From Solibacteraceae bacterium (lineage in GTDB: Bacteria > Acidobacteriota > Terriglobia > Bryobacterales > Bryobacteraceae), in contig JALSRK010000046.1 of NCBI GenBank assembly GCA_026984795.1, positions 1 to 53,117 on the forward strand: a stretch of DNA of 53,117 nt, written 5' to 3'. Position numbers and translations under genes: made by a program. Below the pieces are notes generated by a model. That model did not search any database. It was given only the letters and a program-made list of their open reading frames with translations, and had not been told where the DNA came from. Shown piece after piece: positions 18,627 to 27,177 of this stretch (its first letter is position 1; every line of letters starts with the position of its first letter).

Positions 18627-19655
18627 ATGTCGGCTTCCCATCAGCAACCGAGTCCTGAACTGTTCTTCGAAACGGCTAACGCCTACCAGCGTTCGGCGTG
18701 TCTGAAAGCCGCCGTCGATCTGGATCTGTTCACCGCAATCGCTGAAGGCTGCAGCGAGCCGGCGGCGCTCGCCAGCCGCTGCAACGCGTCGGTGCGCGGC
18801 GTTCGGATCCTCTGCGAGTTCCTGGCCGCGGTAGGGTTCTTGACCAAGGACGGCGACGGTTTCGGCCTGACGCCGGATTCGGCTTTCTTCCTCGACCGGA
18901 ACTCGCCGGCGTATTTGGGCGGGGCCCTCGAGTTCCTGTTGTCGGATCTGCAGAAAGCCGGCTTCGACGAATTCGCCGCGGCCGTTCGCAAAGGTGGCAC
19001 AGCCCTGGAGGGCGACGGCGCAATGAGCCCCAATCACCCGCTCTGGGTGAAGTTCGCCCGGGGCATGGCGCCGTTGATGACGCTTGCGGCCCAACACATC
19101 GCCGGGCTGGCAACGAACGGGCGTCCACCATCCAAGGTCCTTGATCTGGCCGCCGGCCACGGAGCGTTCGGGATCGAAATCGCGAAACGCAATCCGGGGG
19201 CGAGGATCGTGGCGGTGGACTGGCCGGCGGTGTTGGAAGTCGCTGAGGAGAACGCAGCCAGGGCAGGCGTCGCGGACCGGTATCAGACGCTTCCCGGAAA
19301 CGCCTTCGAACTCGATTTCGGGAACGGCTATGACATGGCGCTGCTGACGAACTTCCTGCATCATTTTGACCCGCCTTCCTGCGTGGGGCTGTTGCGCAAA
19401 GTTCACGCCGCGCTGAATCCGGCGGGCAGCGTCATCACCCTCGAGTTCATACCGAACGAGGACCGGGTCTCTCCGCCGGCGCCGGCGATGTTCAGCGCCG
19501 TGATGCTGGCGGGCACGCTTGGCGGGCAGGCGTACACGTTTTCAGAGCTGCGCGGGATGTTCGAAGAGGCGGGCTTCCCGGCAAACGAGCTTCATGAGGT
19601 GGAAGGCGCGCCTCAGCGGATCATCGTGTCGCGGAAGCAGTTGGGCGAAGGCTGA
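18627..19655 (+). CDS. SAM-dependent O-methyltransferase-like protein
   Basis: A 342-residue class I methyltransferase with the layout of the plant/antibiotic O-methyltransferase family. An N-terminal winged-helix dimerisation domain covers about residues 10-100 (AVDLDLFTAI, FLTKDGDGFGLTP). The catalytic domain has motif I LDLAAGHGAFGIEIAK near residue 172 and further motifs VDWPAVLEVA, LLTNFLHHF and GSVITLEFI. Enzymes of this group methylate hydroxyl groups of small aromatic or polyketide substrates. No biosynthetic cluster surrounds it, so the substrate is open. It is transcribed alone, divergently from DUF72. Confidence 0.88.
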   Translation: MSASHQQPSPELFFETANAYQRSACLKAAVDLDLFTAIAEGCSEPAALASRCNASVRGVRILCEFLAAVGFLTKDGDGFGLTPDSAFFLDRNSPAYLGGALEFLLSDLQKAGFDEFAAAVRKGGTALEGDGAMSPNHPLWVKFARGMAPLMTLAAQHIAGLATNGRPPSKVLDLAAGHGAFGIEIAKRNPGARIVAVDWPAVLEVAEENAARAGVADRYQTLPGNAFELDFGNGYDMALLTNFLHHFDPPSCVGLLRKVHAALNPAGSVITLEFIPNEDRVSPPAPAMFSAVMLAGTLGGQAYTFSELRGMFEEAGFPANELHEVEGAPQRIIVSRKQLGEG

Positions 19656-19805
19656 AGGGCCGGCGAGGTCGAGGGGCGCTGGGAGAGCCGAGCTCCACAC
19701 ACCGTTCCCGTACTGGTGTGCGGCGTCTGGCGGGCAATCGCGCGGACCGCTAGCGCCGACAGTCTGATCGCGCCCGAGAGATCCGGCGCCGCCCGTCCAA
19801 GGCTG

Positions 19806-19835
19806 TTGACAGCGTTTCCCGGAACAGCATATAGT
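19806..19835 (+). promoter_or_regulatory. Sigma70-type promoter of the transporter-lacI operon
   Basis: A consensus TTGACA (19806-19811) and TATAGT (19830-19835) are 18 bases apart. A TTCCCGGAA dyad (19816-19824) lies in the spacer and GTTAAC (19834-19839) overlaps the -10. Both are possible operators for the LacI-type regulator of the operon, but neither has the usual even-centred LacI symmetry over a longer length. Confidence 0.75.
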
Positions 19836-19847
19836 TAACGATTCAGG

Positions 19848-19865
19848 CAGGCGATCTTTCGCCTG
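19848..19865 (+). promoter_or_regulatory. Hairpin at the 5' end of the transporter leader
   Basis: CAGGCGA pairs perfectly with TCGCCTG over a 4-base loop, just downstream of the inferred transcription start. It could stabilise the mRNA or be a protein-binding dyad. Confidence 0.4.
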
Positions 19866-19966
19866 GCGCCTCGACGGCGATCCCCCGGCTGAACCCCGCC
19901 GGTGAAGACGCGCGGCGCCGGCTCCGGGTCCTCAGCCGACCGCCTGACCAGTAGACAAGCACGGCC

Positions 19967-21295
19967 ATGCCAATGAGTTCCCCCCTCCCACCCGAGATCA
20001 CCGCCGGCGCCGAGACCGACCGGCCCCGGATGCTAGCCCCGGGCTACACACTGCCTTTCGTCCTCGTCACGGCGCTCTTCTTTTTCTGGGGTATCCCCAA
20101 CAACTTGAACGACATTCTGATCAAGCAGTTCATGAAGTCGTTCGAGATCAGCCGCTTACAGGCGGGGCTCGTCCAGTCGGCGTTCTACTTGGGCTACTTC
20201 CTGCTCTCCATGCCCGCGGCGCTGATCATGCGCAAGTACAGTTACAAGACCGGCCTGGTCATCGGACTGTTCCTGTATTCCATAGGAACGTTCCTGTTCT
20301 GGCCGGCGGCGATCGTGCGGCAATACGGCTTCTTCCTGTTCGCGCTGTTCGTGATCGCCAGCGGGCTGTCCTTCCTGGAGACCGGAGCGAACCCCTTTGT
20401 CGCCGTCTTGGGAGATCCGCGCACGTCGGAGCAACGGCTGAACTTCGCCCAAGCCTTCAACCCTCTCGGTGCGGTCACCGGCGTGCTGGTCGGCACGGTC
20501 TTCATCTTCTCGGGCATCGAGCTGTCGCCGGCTGAAATCGCTGCAATGAAGGCCCAAGGAACTTATGATGCTTACCTGCAGCATGAAACGATGCGGGTGG
20601 TCGAGCCGTACCTCGTGCTTGGCGCGATCGTTTTCCTCTGGGCGCTGCTGATCTTGAGGACGAAGTTCCCCCGGGTGGCCGACGAGGTGTCGCCCGACGA
20701 GCCGAAGGGACGCATCCGGGATGTGTTCCGCTACCGGCATTTCGTGCTGGGCGTAGTCGCCCAGTTCTTCTATGTGGGGGCGCAGGTGGGAACGTGGAGT
20801 TACTTCATCCAGTACGTGCAGGACTACACGCACCAGCCGGAGAAGGTGGCGGGCTACTTTCTGACGGGGTCCCTGGTGGCGTTCGGCGTGGGACGCTTTT
20901 CGGCCACGTACCTGATGAAGTTCGTCGCTCCGAATGTTCTGATGGGGATCTACGGAATCATCAACGTCTGTTTGGTCGGCGTCGGCGTCCTCTTCCCCGG
21001 TTGGGCGGGCGTCTGGGCGGTTTTCTTCACGAGCTTCTTCATGTCTTTGATGTTCCCGACGATCTTCGCCCTGGCGATCAAGGGGCTAGGGCCACTGACG
21101 AAGATCGGCGGATCGATGGTGGTGATGGCGATCATCGGGGGCGCGACGTTTACTCCGATCATGGGCCTGGTGTTCGAGTGGACGCGGAGCATGGCCGTGG
21201 CGATGGTGGTACCTTTGGTCTGTTACGCGGTGATTACGCATTATGCGTTCGTCGGATCGAAGGTGCGCTTGTCGGCGCCCGCTGCCGCCGAGTGA
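19967..21295 (+). CDS. MFS sugar transporter, FucP-like
   Basis: A 442-residue major-facilitator transporter with about twelve membrane helices. The FucP-family features are FFFWGIPNNLNDILIKQF in the first helix, QSAFYLGYFLLSMPA in the second, and LETGANPFVAVLG with QAFNPLGAVTG in the middle. FucP relatives import fucose, glucose or other monosaccharides with protons. The ATG at 19967 is followed by another at 19973, and either could be used. The LacI regulator starts 15 bases after the stop in the same operon. The convergent altronate-dehydratase-family gene suggests that the imported sugar is a uronate or sugar acid precursor, which is an inference. Confidence 0.9.
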   Translation: MPMSSPLPPEITAGAETDRPRMLAPGYTLPFVLVTALFFFWGIPNNLNDILIKQFMKSFEISRLQAGLVQSAFYLGYFLLSMPAALIMRKYSYKTGLVIGLFLYSIGTFLFWPAAIVRQYGFFLFALFVIASGLSFLETGANPFVAVLGDPRTSEQRLNFAQAFNPLGAVTGVLVGTVFIFSGIELSPAEIAAMKAQGTYDAYLQHETMRVVEPYLVLGAIVFLWALLILRTKFPRVADEVSPDEPKGRIRDVFRYRHFVLGVVAQFFYVGAQVGTWSYFIQYVQDYTHQPEKVAGYFLTGSLVAFGVGRFSATYLMKFVAPNVLMGIYGIINVCLVGVGVLFPGWAGVWAVFFTSFFMSLMFPTIFALAIKGLGPLTKIGGSMVVMAIIGGATFTPIMGLVFEWTRSMAVAMVVPLVCYAVITHYAFVGSKVRLSAPAAAE

Positions 21296-21310
21296 CTGGA
21301 GTAATACGAA

Positions 21311-22330
21311 ATGGTTGTGCGCATGAAAGACATTGCCCGGGACCTCGGGGTCTCCGTGGTCACGGTGTCCAAAGTCCTGAGAAACCACAGCGACATCAGC
21401 GCGGAAACCCGCGAGCGCGTATTGAAGCGCGTCAAAGAGCTGAACTACCGGCCGAACCTGGCTGCCCGGGCGCTGGTGACCGGCCGGACGAACATGGTCG
21501 GGCTCGTCGTGCCCGATCTCGTGCATCCATTCTTCGCCGAAGTGGCCAAAGGGATCTCCTCGGTGCTCCGCAAGCGGGGTTACGGTCTGGTGATCTCTTC
21601 ATCAGAAGAAGACCCCGAACTGGAACGACAGGAGATTGACGACCTGCTGGCCCGGCGCATGGACGTCTTGATTCTGGCCTCCACCCAGTGGACCGTCGAG
21701 ACGTTCCGCCGCATCGAGAGCCTGAGAACTCCGTACGTGCTCATCGACCGGAAGTTCACCGGCCTGGCATCGCATTTCGTGGGGGTGGACGATGAGAAAG
21801 TCGGCGCCATAGCCACGGAGCACTTGATCCAGCAGGGCTGCCGCCGGATCGCCCACATTCGGGGACGTGAGACGAGCCCCGCCATTGGACGCTACGAGGG
21901 CTACCGCCGGGCTTTGACCGCCAACGGCCTGCGGTTCGATTCGCGCTACGTGGTTACCGGCAGCTCGGCCGACGACGCCGGCGAACTGAGCGGCTACCGG
22001 GCGATGCAGCGGCTCCTGGAGCTCGACAAACGGCCGGATGCGGTCTTTTGTTTCAACGACTCGATCGCCTTGGGAGCGATGAAGGCGATCTTCGAGGCCG
22101 GCCTCAACGTGCCGAAACAGGTCGCCATCGTCGGCTGCGGGAACTTCAGCTACACCGGACTCTTGCGGGTTCCCTTGACGACCATCGACCAGCAGAGCAG
22201 CGCCATCGGCATCCAGGCTGCCAAGCTGGCGCTGCGAGCGGCGCGGGCCAAGAAACCAATCCGGCCGAAAGAGATCCTGCTCGAACCACAGCTCGTGGCG
22301 CGAGCGTCCAGCCAGCGTAAGGAGACCTGA
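21311..22330 (+). CDS. LacI-family transcriptional regulator
   Basis: A 339-residue regulator. The N-terminal helix-turn-helix (MKDIARDLGVSVVTVSKVLR) and hinge helix (NLAARALVTGRT) are intact. Then comes the periplasmic-binding-protein-like effector domain with VGLVVPDLVHPFFAEVAKGI, IDRKFTG, IAHIRGRE and VAIVGCGNF. It probably binds a sugar and represses its own operon, since it follows the transporter gene by 15 bases. ATG codons at 21311 and 21323 are both possible. The second would give the typical MKDIA start. Confidence 0.93.
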   Translation: MVVRMKDIARDLGVSVVTVSKVLRNHSDISAETRERVLKRVKELNYRPNLAARALVTGRTNMVGLVVPDLVHPFFAEVAKGISSVLRKRGYGLVISSSEEDPELERQEIDDLLARRMDVLILASTQWTVETFRRIESLRTPYVLIDRKFTGLASHFVGVDDEKVGAIATEHLIQQGCRRIAHIRGRETSPAIGRYEGYRRALTANGLRFDSRYVVTGSSADDAGELSGYRAMQRLLELDKRPDAVFCFNDSIALGAMKAIFEAGLNVPKQVAIVGCGNFSYTGLLRVPLTTIDQQSSAIGIQAAKLALRAARAKKPIRPKEILLEPQLVARASSQRKET

Positions 22331-22450
22331 AGAGGCCGCGGCCGGTGGGCCTTACCGAGACCATCCCGGGCCGCCGCGGGGCTACGGAAGACACCGAAAG
22401 GCGGGCCGGGCCGGCCGCCCCTTCACGTCTGGAAGCGCCCCCGCCGGGCC

Positions 22451-23974
22451 TCACAGCACCGGGCCGATGCGCCAGGGGACGAATTCGTTGTGACCGAGCC
22501 GCTCGCTGCACGTCGTTTCGCCCGAGGCGACTCGAAGCACGAGGTCGAAGATCTCCCGCCCGATCTCCTCGACAGCCGCCTCGCCGTCGGCGATGGCCCC
22601 GGCATTGACGTCCATGTCCTCGCGCATCCGGCGGTAGGTCGCCGAGTTGCTGGCGATCTTGATGACCGGCACGATAGGAAAGCCCGTCGCGCTGCCCCGC
22701 CCAGTGGTAAAGGCGATGATGTTGGCGCCTCCGGCGGCGATACCAGTGAGCGAAACCGGGTCGTAACCGGGAGTGTTCATGAATACAAAGCCCCGCGCGG
22801 TGATCCGCTCGGCGTACTCGTAAGCGGCCATCAACGGCGAAGTGCCGGCTTTCGCCACAGCTCCCAGCGACTTTTCCACGATGTTGGTGAGTCCCCCTTC
22901 TTTGTTGCCCGGGGAAGGATTGTCCTCGAACGTGCTCCCGTACGGGCGCAGGTAGGCCTTGTACCGCTCCACCATGGCGAGGTAGGCCTCGGCGACCCGC
23001 CGGTTCCGCGCGCGGCGGACCAGAAGGTTCTCGGCGCCGAACGTTTCCGGCGTTTCGGCGAGCACGATGGCGCCGCCGGCGGCGACCAGGCGGTCGCAGC
23101 ACGCCCCTAGAGCGGGATTGGCGGTGATACCGGAAAAGGCATCGGACCCCCCGCACTGAAGCCCCAGCACAAGTTTCCAAGCCGGTTCCTCCCTGCGCTT
23201 CGTCGCGGCAGCGCGTTCCATCATTCCGCGAATCGCCTCCGCCGCTTTTTCCGCCGCTGCCCGAGTGCCGCCGGCGTCCTGTAGCGTGAGTCCCAGGATG
23301 CGGTCATCGCCTCCGTCGAGGTAGGCCTCGATCTGATTCACTTCGCAGCCCAGGCCCAGGACGACGACTCCAGCCACGTTGGGATGGTGGAGGATGCCAC
23401 CGATGGTCCGCCGGAGCTGTTCCAGATCCGGCCCCACGGGCGTACCGCAACCATACCCATGCGGAAACGCCGCTACCCCGTGGACGTTCTCGGGCAGGGA
23501 CTCTCGAGGAAAGCGGGAGGCCGCCAGTTCGGCGGCGAAGGCGGCGCAGTTGCTCGCGGCCACCACAGCGACGTAGTTTCGCGTCCCCGCCCGCCCGTCC
23601 GGACGGGGGTAGCCGAGGAACGACGGCCCGGATTCCGGCGGCGGGACCTCGTGGAGTTCTTCCGCGGGAAAGTCATAAGTTCCGGACCCGGTTTCCAAGG
23701 CCAGATTGTGCTCGTGCACGTGCTCCCCTGCGCGAATCGGCCGCCGGGCCCGCCCGATAATGAGCCCATAACGAATGACCGGGGCTCCAGCCTCGATATC
23801 TTCCAAAGCGACTTTGTGCCCCACGGGGACCGCGCTCCTGGCATGAATCACGACACCGCCGGTGCGAATCTCCTGTCCCTCGGAAATCGGGACCCGGGCC
23901 ACGGCGACATTGTCGTCCCCCCGCACCCGAATCACGAGGTTCTCCGCGGCAGGCAGGTTGAGTAGGTCGCTCAT
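22451..23974 (-). CDS. Altronate/galactarate dehydratase-family enzyme (UxaA/GarD)
   Basis: A 507-residue sugar-acid dehydratase. An N-terminal SAF domain (about residues 1-95, DNVAVARVPISEGQEI) is joined to the UxaA domain containing GYPRPDGRAGTRNYV, HGYGCG, LGLGCEVNQ and GLQCGGSDAFSGITANPA. UxaA removes water from D-altronate to give 2-keto-3-deoxygluconate. GarD relatives use galactarate. Length and domain order match a full fused enzyme. It converges on lacI, and its promoter carries an exact TATAAT. It probably belongs to the same uronate-use module as the FucP-like transporter. Confidence 0.92.
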   Translation of the reverse strand: MSDLLNLPAAENLVIRVRGDDNVAVARVPISEGQEIRTGGVVIHARSAVPVGHKVALEDIEAGAPVIRYGLIIGRARRPIRAGEHVHEHNLALETGSGTYDFPAEELHEVPPPESGPSFLGYPRPDGRAGTRNYVAVVAASNCAAFAAELAASRFPRESLPENVHGVAAFPHGYGCGTPVGPDLEQLRRTIGGILHHPNVAGVVVLGLGCEVNQIEAYLDGGDDRILGLTLQDAGGTRAAAEKAAEAIRGMMERAAATKRREEPAWKLVLGLQCGGSDAFSGITANPALGACCDRLVAAGGAIVLAETPETFGAENLLVRRARNRRVAEAYLAMVERYKAYLRPYGSTFEDNPSPGNKEGGLTNIVEKSLGAVAKAGTSPLMAAYEYAERITARGFVFMNTPGYDPVSLTGIAAGGANIIAFTTGRGSATGFPIVPVIKIASNSATYRRMREDMDVNAGAIADGEAAVEEIGREIFDLVLRVASGETTCSERLGHNEFVPWRIGPVL

Positions 23975-24028
23975 CTACAGGCAGAGTCGGGCAGGTGGGT
24001 GATCCAGTCCCGCGCCAGCCCCTAGCTG

Positions 24029-24034
24029 ATTATA
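24029..24034 (-). promoter_or_regulatory. Consensus -10 of the UxaA-family gene
   Basis: TATAAT on the minus strand lies 54 nt before the ATG. The -35 at 17-base spacing is weak (GCGACC, 24057-24052). Confidence 0.55.
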
Positions 24035-24113
24035 CCGCCGCACCTGCGGCCGGTCGCTGCAAGCCGGGCCGACCGCCGGCCGACCAGGCCGACTGCGCTA
24101 CGATCAAGACGAT

Positions 24114-24953
24114 ATGGTCACGCTGCAGCCGCTTCGGACAGGCGCCGTGAAAAGAGCAGCCTTTGCCGGTACATGCCGGCGGCCGGCGGCCGCATTCTGG
24201 TTGCTTCTGGCAGCCGGGGCGGCGTTCGCCCAAGGCGGCTTCGAGGGCCCGGGCATCTACGAGATCCTCAATCAGAACTCAGGGAAGGTCGTGGATCTCG
24301 ACCGCAATGATGAAACTACCGTGATCCAGTTCGAGAGCCGCGGCGCCGACAACCAGCGCTGGGAGTTCCGGGAGGCCGGCGGCGGCTGGTACTACATCGT
24401 GAATACGATGAACAGCCGTGCGCTGGAGCCTGCGGGGACCCGGAAACGCTCGCCGGTGGAGGGCCGCCCCTTCCGCGGGAGCGAAAGCCAACAGTGGCGC
24501 CTCGAGCCGGGACGCCGGCAGACCGCCTTGATCCTTCATCGCACCGGCCTGGCTTTGGATGTGCCCGGCGACAGCAAGAAGAACGGCGTGCGGCTTCAGG
24601 TGACATCGAAGAACGGCAGCGCCGCACAACGTTTTCTGCTCAGACGCATAAGTTTCGCCGCCGCCTTCGGAACCGGCGCCACGCCGCCGGGATCCGACAC
24701 GCCCTTGATTTCCAACCCAGTCCGGGCCTGCCAGTTCGCCATTCAGGAATCGGTACGGCGGCGCTACGGGCCGGGCGCCTATCTGGTGTTCTACGGCACA
24801 CCCAAGCGCTGGCGGCAGAACGGGAAAGATCGGGTTTACGGACAGGCCGACGTGCGTAGCGGCGGCCGCCGCGATCCGATCGACTACAACTGCCTGGGCG
24901 AGCCCGGGGGCGGCCGGGTGGAATGGTCCGGCATCCAGCTCCGCAAGCGTTAG
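24114..24953 (+). CDS. Exported beta-trefoil (ricin-type lectin-like) protein
   Basis: A 279-residue protein with a long n-region, a hydrophobic segment (AAAFWLLLAAGAAFAQ) and probable cleavage near residue 40. Residues about 45-180 read as a ricin-type beta-trefoil with three repeats, each with a QxW-like motif: NQRWEF, SQQWRLE and AQRFLL. It also has LNQNSGKVVDLD and RTGLALDVPG. The C-terminal 95 residues (VRACQFAIQESVRRRYGPG) are unassigned and carry two Cys that could form a disulfide. Lectin folds of this kind bind galactose-type sugars. A TACGAT hexamer ends 9 nt before the ATG. Confidence 0.75.
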   Translation: MVTLQPLRTGAVKRAAFAGTCRRPAAAFWLLLAAGAAFAQGGFEGPGIYEILNQNSGKVVDLDRNDETTVIQFESRGADNQRWEFREAGGGWYYIVNTMNSRALEPAGTRKRSPVEGRPFRGSESQQWRLEPGRRQTALILHRTGLALDVPGDSKKNGVRLQVTSKNGSAAQRFLLRRISFAAAFGTGATPPGSDTPLISNPVRACQFAIQESVRRRYGPGAYLVFYGTPKRWRQNGKDRVYGQADVRSGGRRDPIDYNCLGEPGGGRVEWSGIQLRKR

Positions 24954-25010
24954 CCAAAAAAGTCAATCCGAGACTCGCCAGTTGAAATCCAAGATCTTAT
25001 GGTGCCTCAG

Positions 25011-26066
25011 ATGATCAAGACGTGCGCTCTCCTGTTCCTGACCTTCGGCCTGGCTTCGGCCGACACCGTGGTGCTGTCCAACGGAGACCGCGTCAGCGGC
25101 GTCATCGTGACCACGGCCGACGGAAAGGTCACGGTGAAAACGGAGTTCATGGGCGAGGTGAAGATCGAGCGGAAGGCCATCGTGGCCATCGAGGTCGAAG
25201 AACCGGTCGTCGTGACCTTCGAAGGGGGAGAAACCGTCGTCGGCCGGGTCAAGACCGAGGAGGAACACGTCAACGTGATCCAAGAAGACGGCTCGAAGGT
25301 GACCAAACCGCTGGCGGCCTTCCAAGCCGTGCGGACGAGCGACTATCAGCGGAAGTGGGAACGGGAGCAGAAGAGGGCGACCAACCCCGGCTGGTTCGAC
25401 TTCTGGAGCCTGAAAGCGGACTTGGGCCTCGCCTCCGCCAGCGGCAACGCCCGGACCACGACCGTCAGCAGCGGGACCGTGCTCGAGCGGGTGACCGGCT
25501 TCGACAAGACCACTCTGCGCTTCAAGCAGATCTATTCCACTCAGCAGACCAAGGAGCCGAAGGGCGTAACCGCCAACGCCGTCACCGGCTCGGCCAAATA
25601 TGAGCGGGATTTCGGCCAGGACCTCTTCGTCTACGGCGCCGGGGTCTTCGACTTCGACGAGTTCCAGAACCTCGACCTCCGCTCAGCGCTTGGCGGGGGT
25701 CTTGGCTGGCACATCATCCGGCGGGACCGCCACAGTTGGGACTTCGGAGCCGGGAGCAACTGGAATCGCGAGAAGTTCAGCACCGGGCTGATCAGGAACT
25801 CCGCGGAAGCGAACATCAATGAGGAGTCGTCCCACGAGCTGACGAAGATGTTGTCCTTCTACCAGGGGTTCGCGATCTTTCCGAACTTGACCGACCGCGG
25901 CGAGTACCGTTTCAACGCCCGCCTAGGCGCCGACCTGAAGATCAACACCCACCTGTCGGTGACTTTCCGAATCAGCGACCGCTTCCTCTCGAATCCGATC
26001 GAGGGCAACAAGAAGAACGACGTGCTGATGTCCACCGGCATCCAGTACACCTGGGCGCAGCAATAG
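25011..26066 (+). CDS. DUF481 outer-membrane protein, YdiY-like
   Basis: A 351-residue envelope protein. The ATG at 25011 is preferred over 24999 because it gives a clean signal peptide (MIKTCALLFLTFGLASA). A TATGGT hexamer lies 7 nt upstream. Residues about 17-110 form a beta-rich SH3-like segment (VVLSNGDRVSGVIV, repeated as VTFEGGETVVGRV). Residues about 125 to the end are a DUF481 beta-barrel with alternating strands ending in VLMSTGIQYTWAQQ, an aromatic-containing barrel end. Its function in the family is unknown, with some members induced by acid or salt stress. Confidence 0.85.
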   Translation: MIKTCALLFLTFGLASADTVVLSNGDRVSGVIVTTADGKVTVKTEFMGEVKIERKAIVAIEVEEPVVVTFEGGETVVGRVKTEEEHVNVIQEDGSKVTKPLAAFQAVRTSDYQRKWEREQKRATNPGWFDFWSLKADLGLASASGNARTTTVSSGTVLERVTGFDKTTLRFKQIYSTQQTKEPKGVTANAVTGSAKYERDFGQDLFVYGAGVFDFDEFQNLDLRSALGGGLGWHIIRRDRHSWDFGAGSNWNREKFSTGLIRNSAEANINEESSHELTKMLSFYQGFAIFPNLTDRGEYRFNARLGADLKINTHLSVTFRISDRFLSNPIEGNKKNDVLMSTGIQYTWAQQ

Positions 26067-26148
26067 CGGCGGGACGACAGCCTCGCCGCTACACGGCACG
26101 TCACATCCACCGGCGGCGCCCCGGGCTCCCCCCGGCGAAACCCCGCCG

Positions 26149-27081
26149 TCAGCCAAGAGCTTCGCGGAGCAAGGCGAGGCTCTTGGGAACCGCCGTCTCC
26201 GCCGGTTCCTTGCCTTCCATCTCGAGCGAGACCCATCCCCGGAACCCGGCCTTGCGGAGAATGCCGGCGATGCGCTTGTAGTCGAGATCGAGGGTGTACC
26301 AGACGCCCCCGCCGAAATAGGTCTTCGCCTGGACGATGGCCGCCTTGGGCGCCAGTTTCTCCATCTGGGAGTAAGGATCTCCGAAGCGCCTGGCGAAGTT
26401 CCCCGTGTCCATGTTGATACCCAGCCAGGGTGACCCGACCGCCTCGTGAATCCGCAGCAGCACGTCGGGGTTTGTGGACAGCCCCCAGTGGTTCTCGAGA
26501 GCCATGACGACACCGGCCTGCTCGGCAGCGGGCAGACATTCGTGAATCGACTCGACGCACCAGTTGAACGCGTCTTCGTCGGTGTACCCCTTGATGGGTG
26601 TTTCGACGCCGCCGTTGGCCATCAGCTCGTCGAAGGAGCCGGACGTGCCCCAGCGTCCGGTGTTCAGCCGAATCGCCGGGATTCCCATATGGTGGGCGAG
26701 ATCGATACAGTGCCTGGTGTGGTCGACGGCCTTGCGCCGGCGCGCCGGGTCAGGATCCACGAAGTCCTGATGGATGGAGAGGAAGAACAGGTCCAGCCCA
26801 TTCTCCCAAGCCATCCGTTTCAGCCGGTTCCTATATGGCTTGGTTTCGTTCGCCATTTGCCGGTGGAGGATCTCGACGCCGTCGAACCCGAGCCGCGCGG
26901 CATCCTCGATCACCTTCTCGATCGGGTACTTCTGTTTGGTGAAATGCCAGTAGGAATATGTCGAAACGCCGATGGGAATACGGCGCCGGCTCGTGCGCTG
27001 ACCGGCCGGCAAGGCAGGCGGCGCGGCGCCAGCGGTGACGCCCGCGATGCCGCGAAGCAGTCCACGTCGGGTTGGCTTCAT
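26149..27081 (-). CDS. Tat-exported TIM-barrel (sugar isomerase-like) protein
   Basis: A 310-residue protein with a twin-arginine leader ([20 protein letters not shown]) and an AP-endonuclease-2-type TIM barrel. Visible segments are [55 protein letters not shown] and a final WVSLEMEG, giving the expected metal ligands. The ATG at 27081 is set by an AAGGAG Shine-Dalgarno. It follows the TPR gene on the same strand after 96 bases containing a TATACC hexamer (minus, 27144-27139), so it may have its own promoter. The export signal on an isomerase-like fold is common in DUF1080/Gfo-rich genomes, and the substrate is unknown. Confidence 0.85.
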   Translation of the reverse strand: MKPTRRGLLRGIAGVTAGAAPPALPAGQRTSRRRIPIGVSTYSYWHFTKQKYPIEKVIEDAARLGFDGVEILHRQMANETKPYRNRLKRMAWENGLDLFFLSIHQDFVDPDPARRRKAVDHTRHCIDLAHHMGIPAIRLNTGRWGTSGSFDELMANGGVETPIKGYTDEDAFNWCVESIHECLPAAEQAGVVMALENHWGLSTNPDVLLRIHEAVGSPWLGINMDTGNFARRFGDPYSQMEKLAPKAAIVQAKTYFGGGVWYTLDLDYKRIAGILRKAGFRGWVSLEMEGKEPAETAVPKSLALLREALG

Positions 27082-27177
27082 GTGCAACTCCTTGTTTCGG
27101 AAGGTTCTGGGTATTCCAGACTTCTCGGCCACGCCCAGGGTATAAACTTTGCCCGGACGATCTGTTTCGGTTGCGCG

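Larger units (their letters stand above)
19656..19966 (+). other. 311-base regulatory region of the transporter-lacI operon
   Basis: No gene is supported. The region carries a strong promoter at 19806-19835 and then a leader of about 125 nt that starts with a short perfect hairpin (19848-19865). The first 140 bases after the methyltransferase stop show nothing recognisable. Confidence 0.6.
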
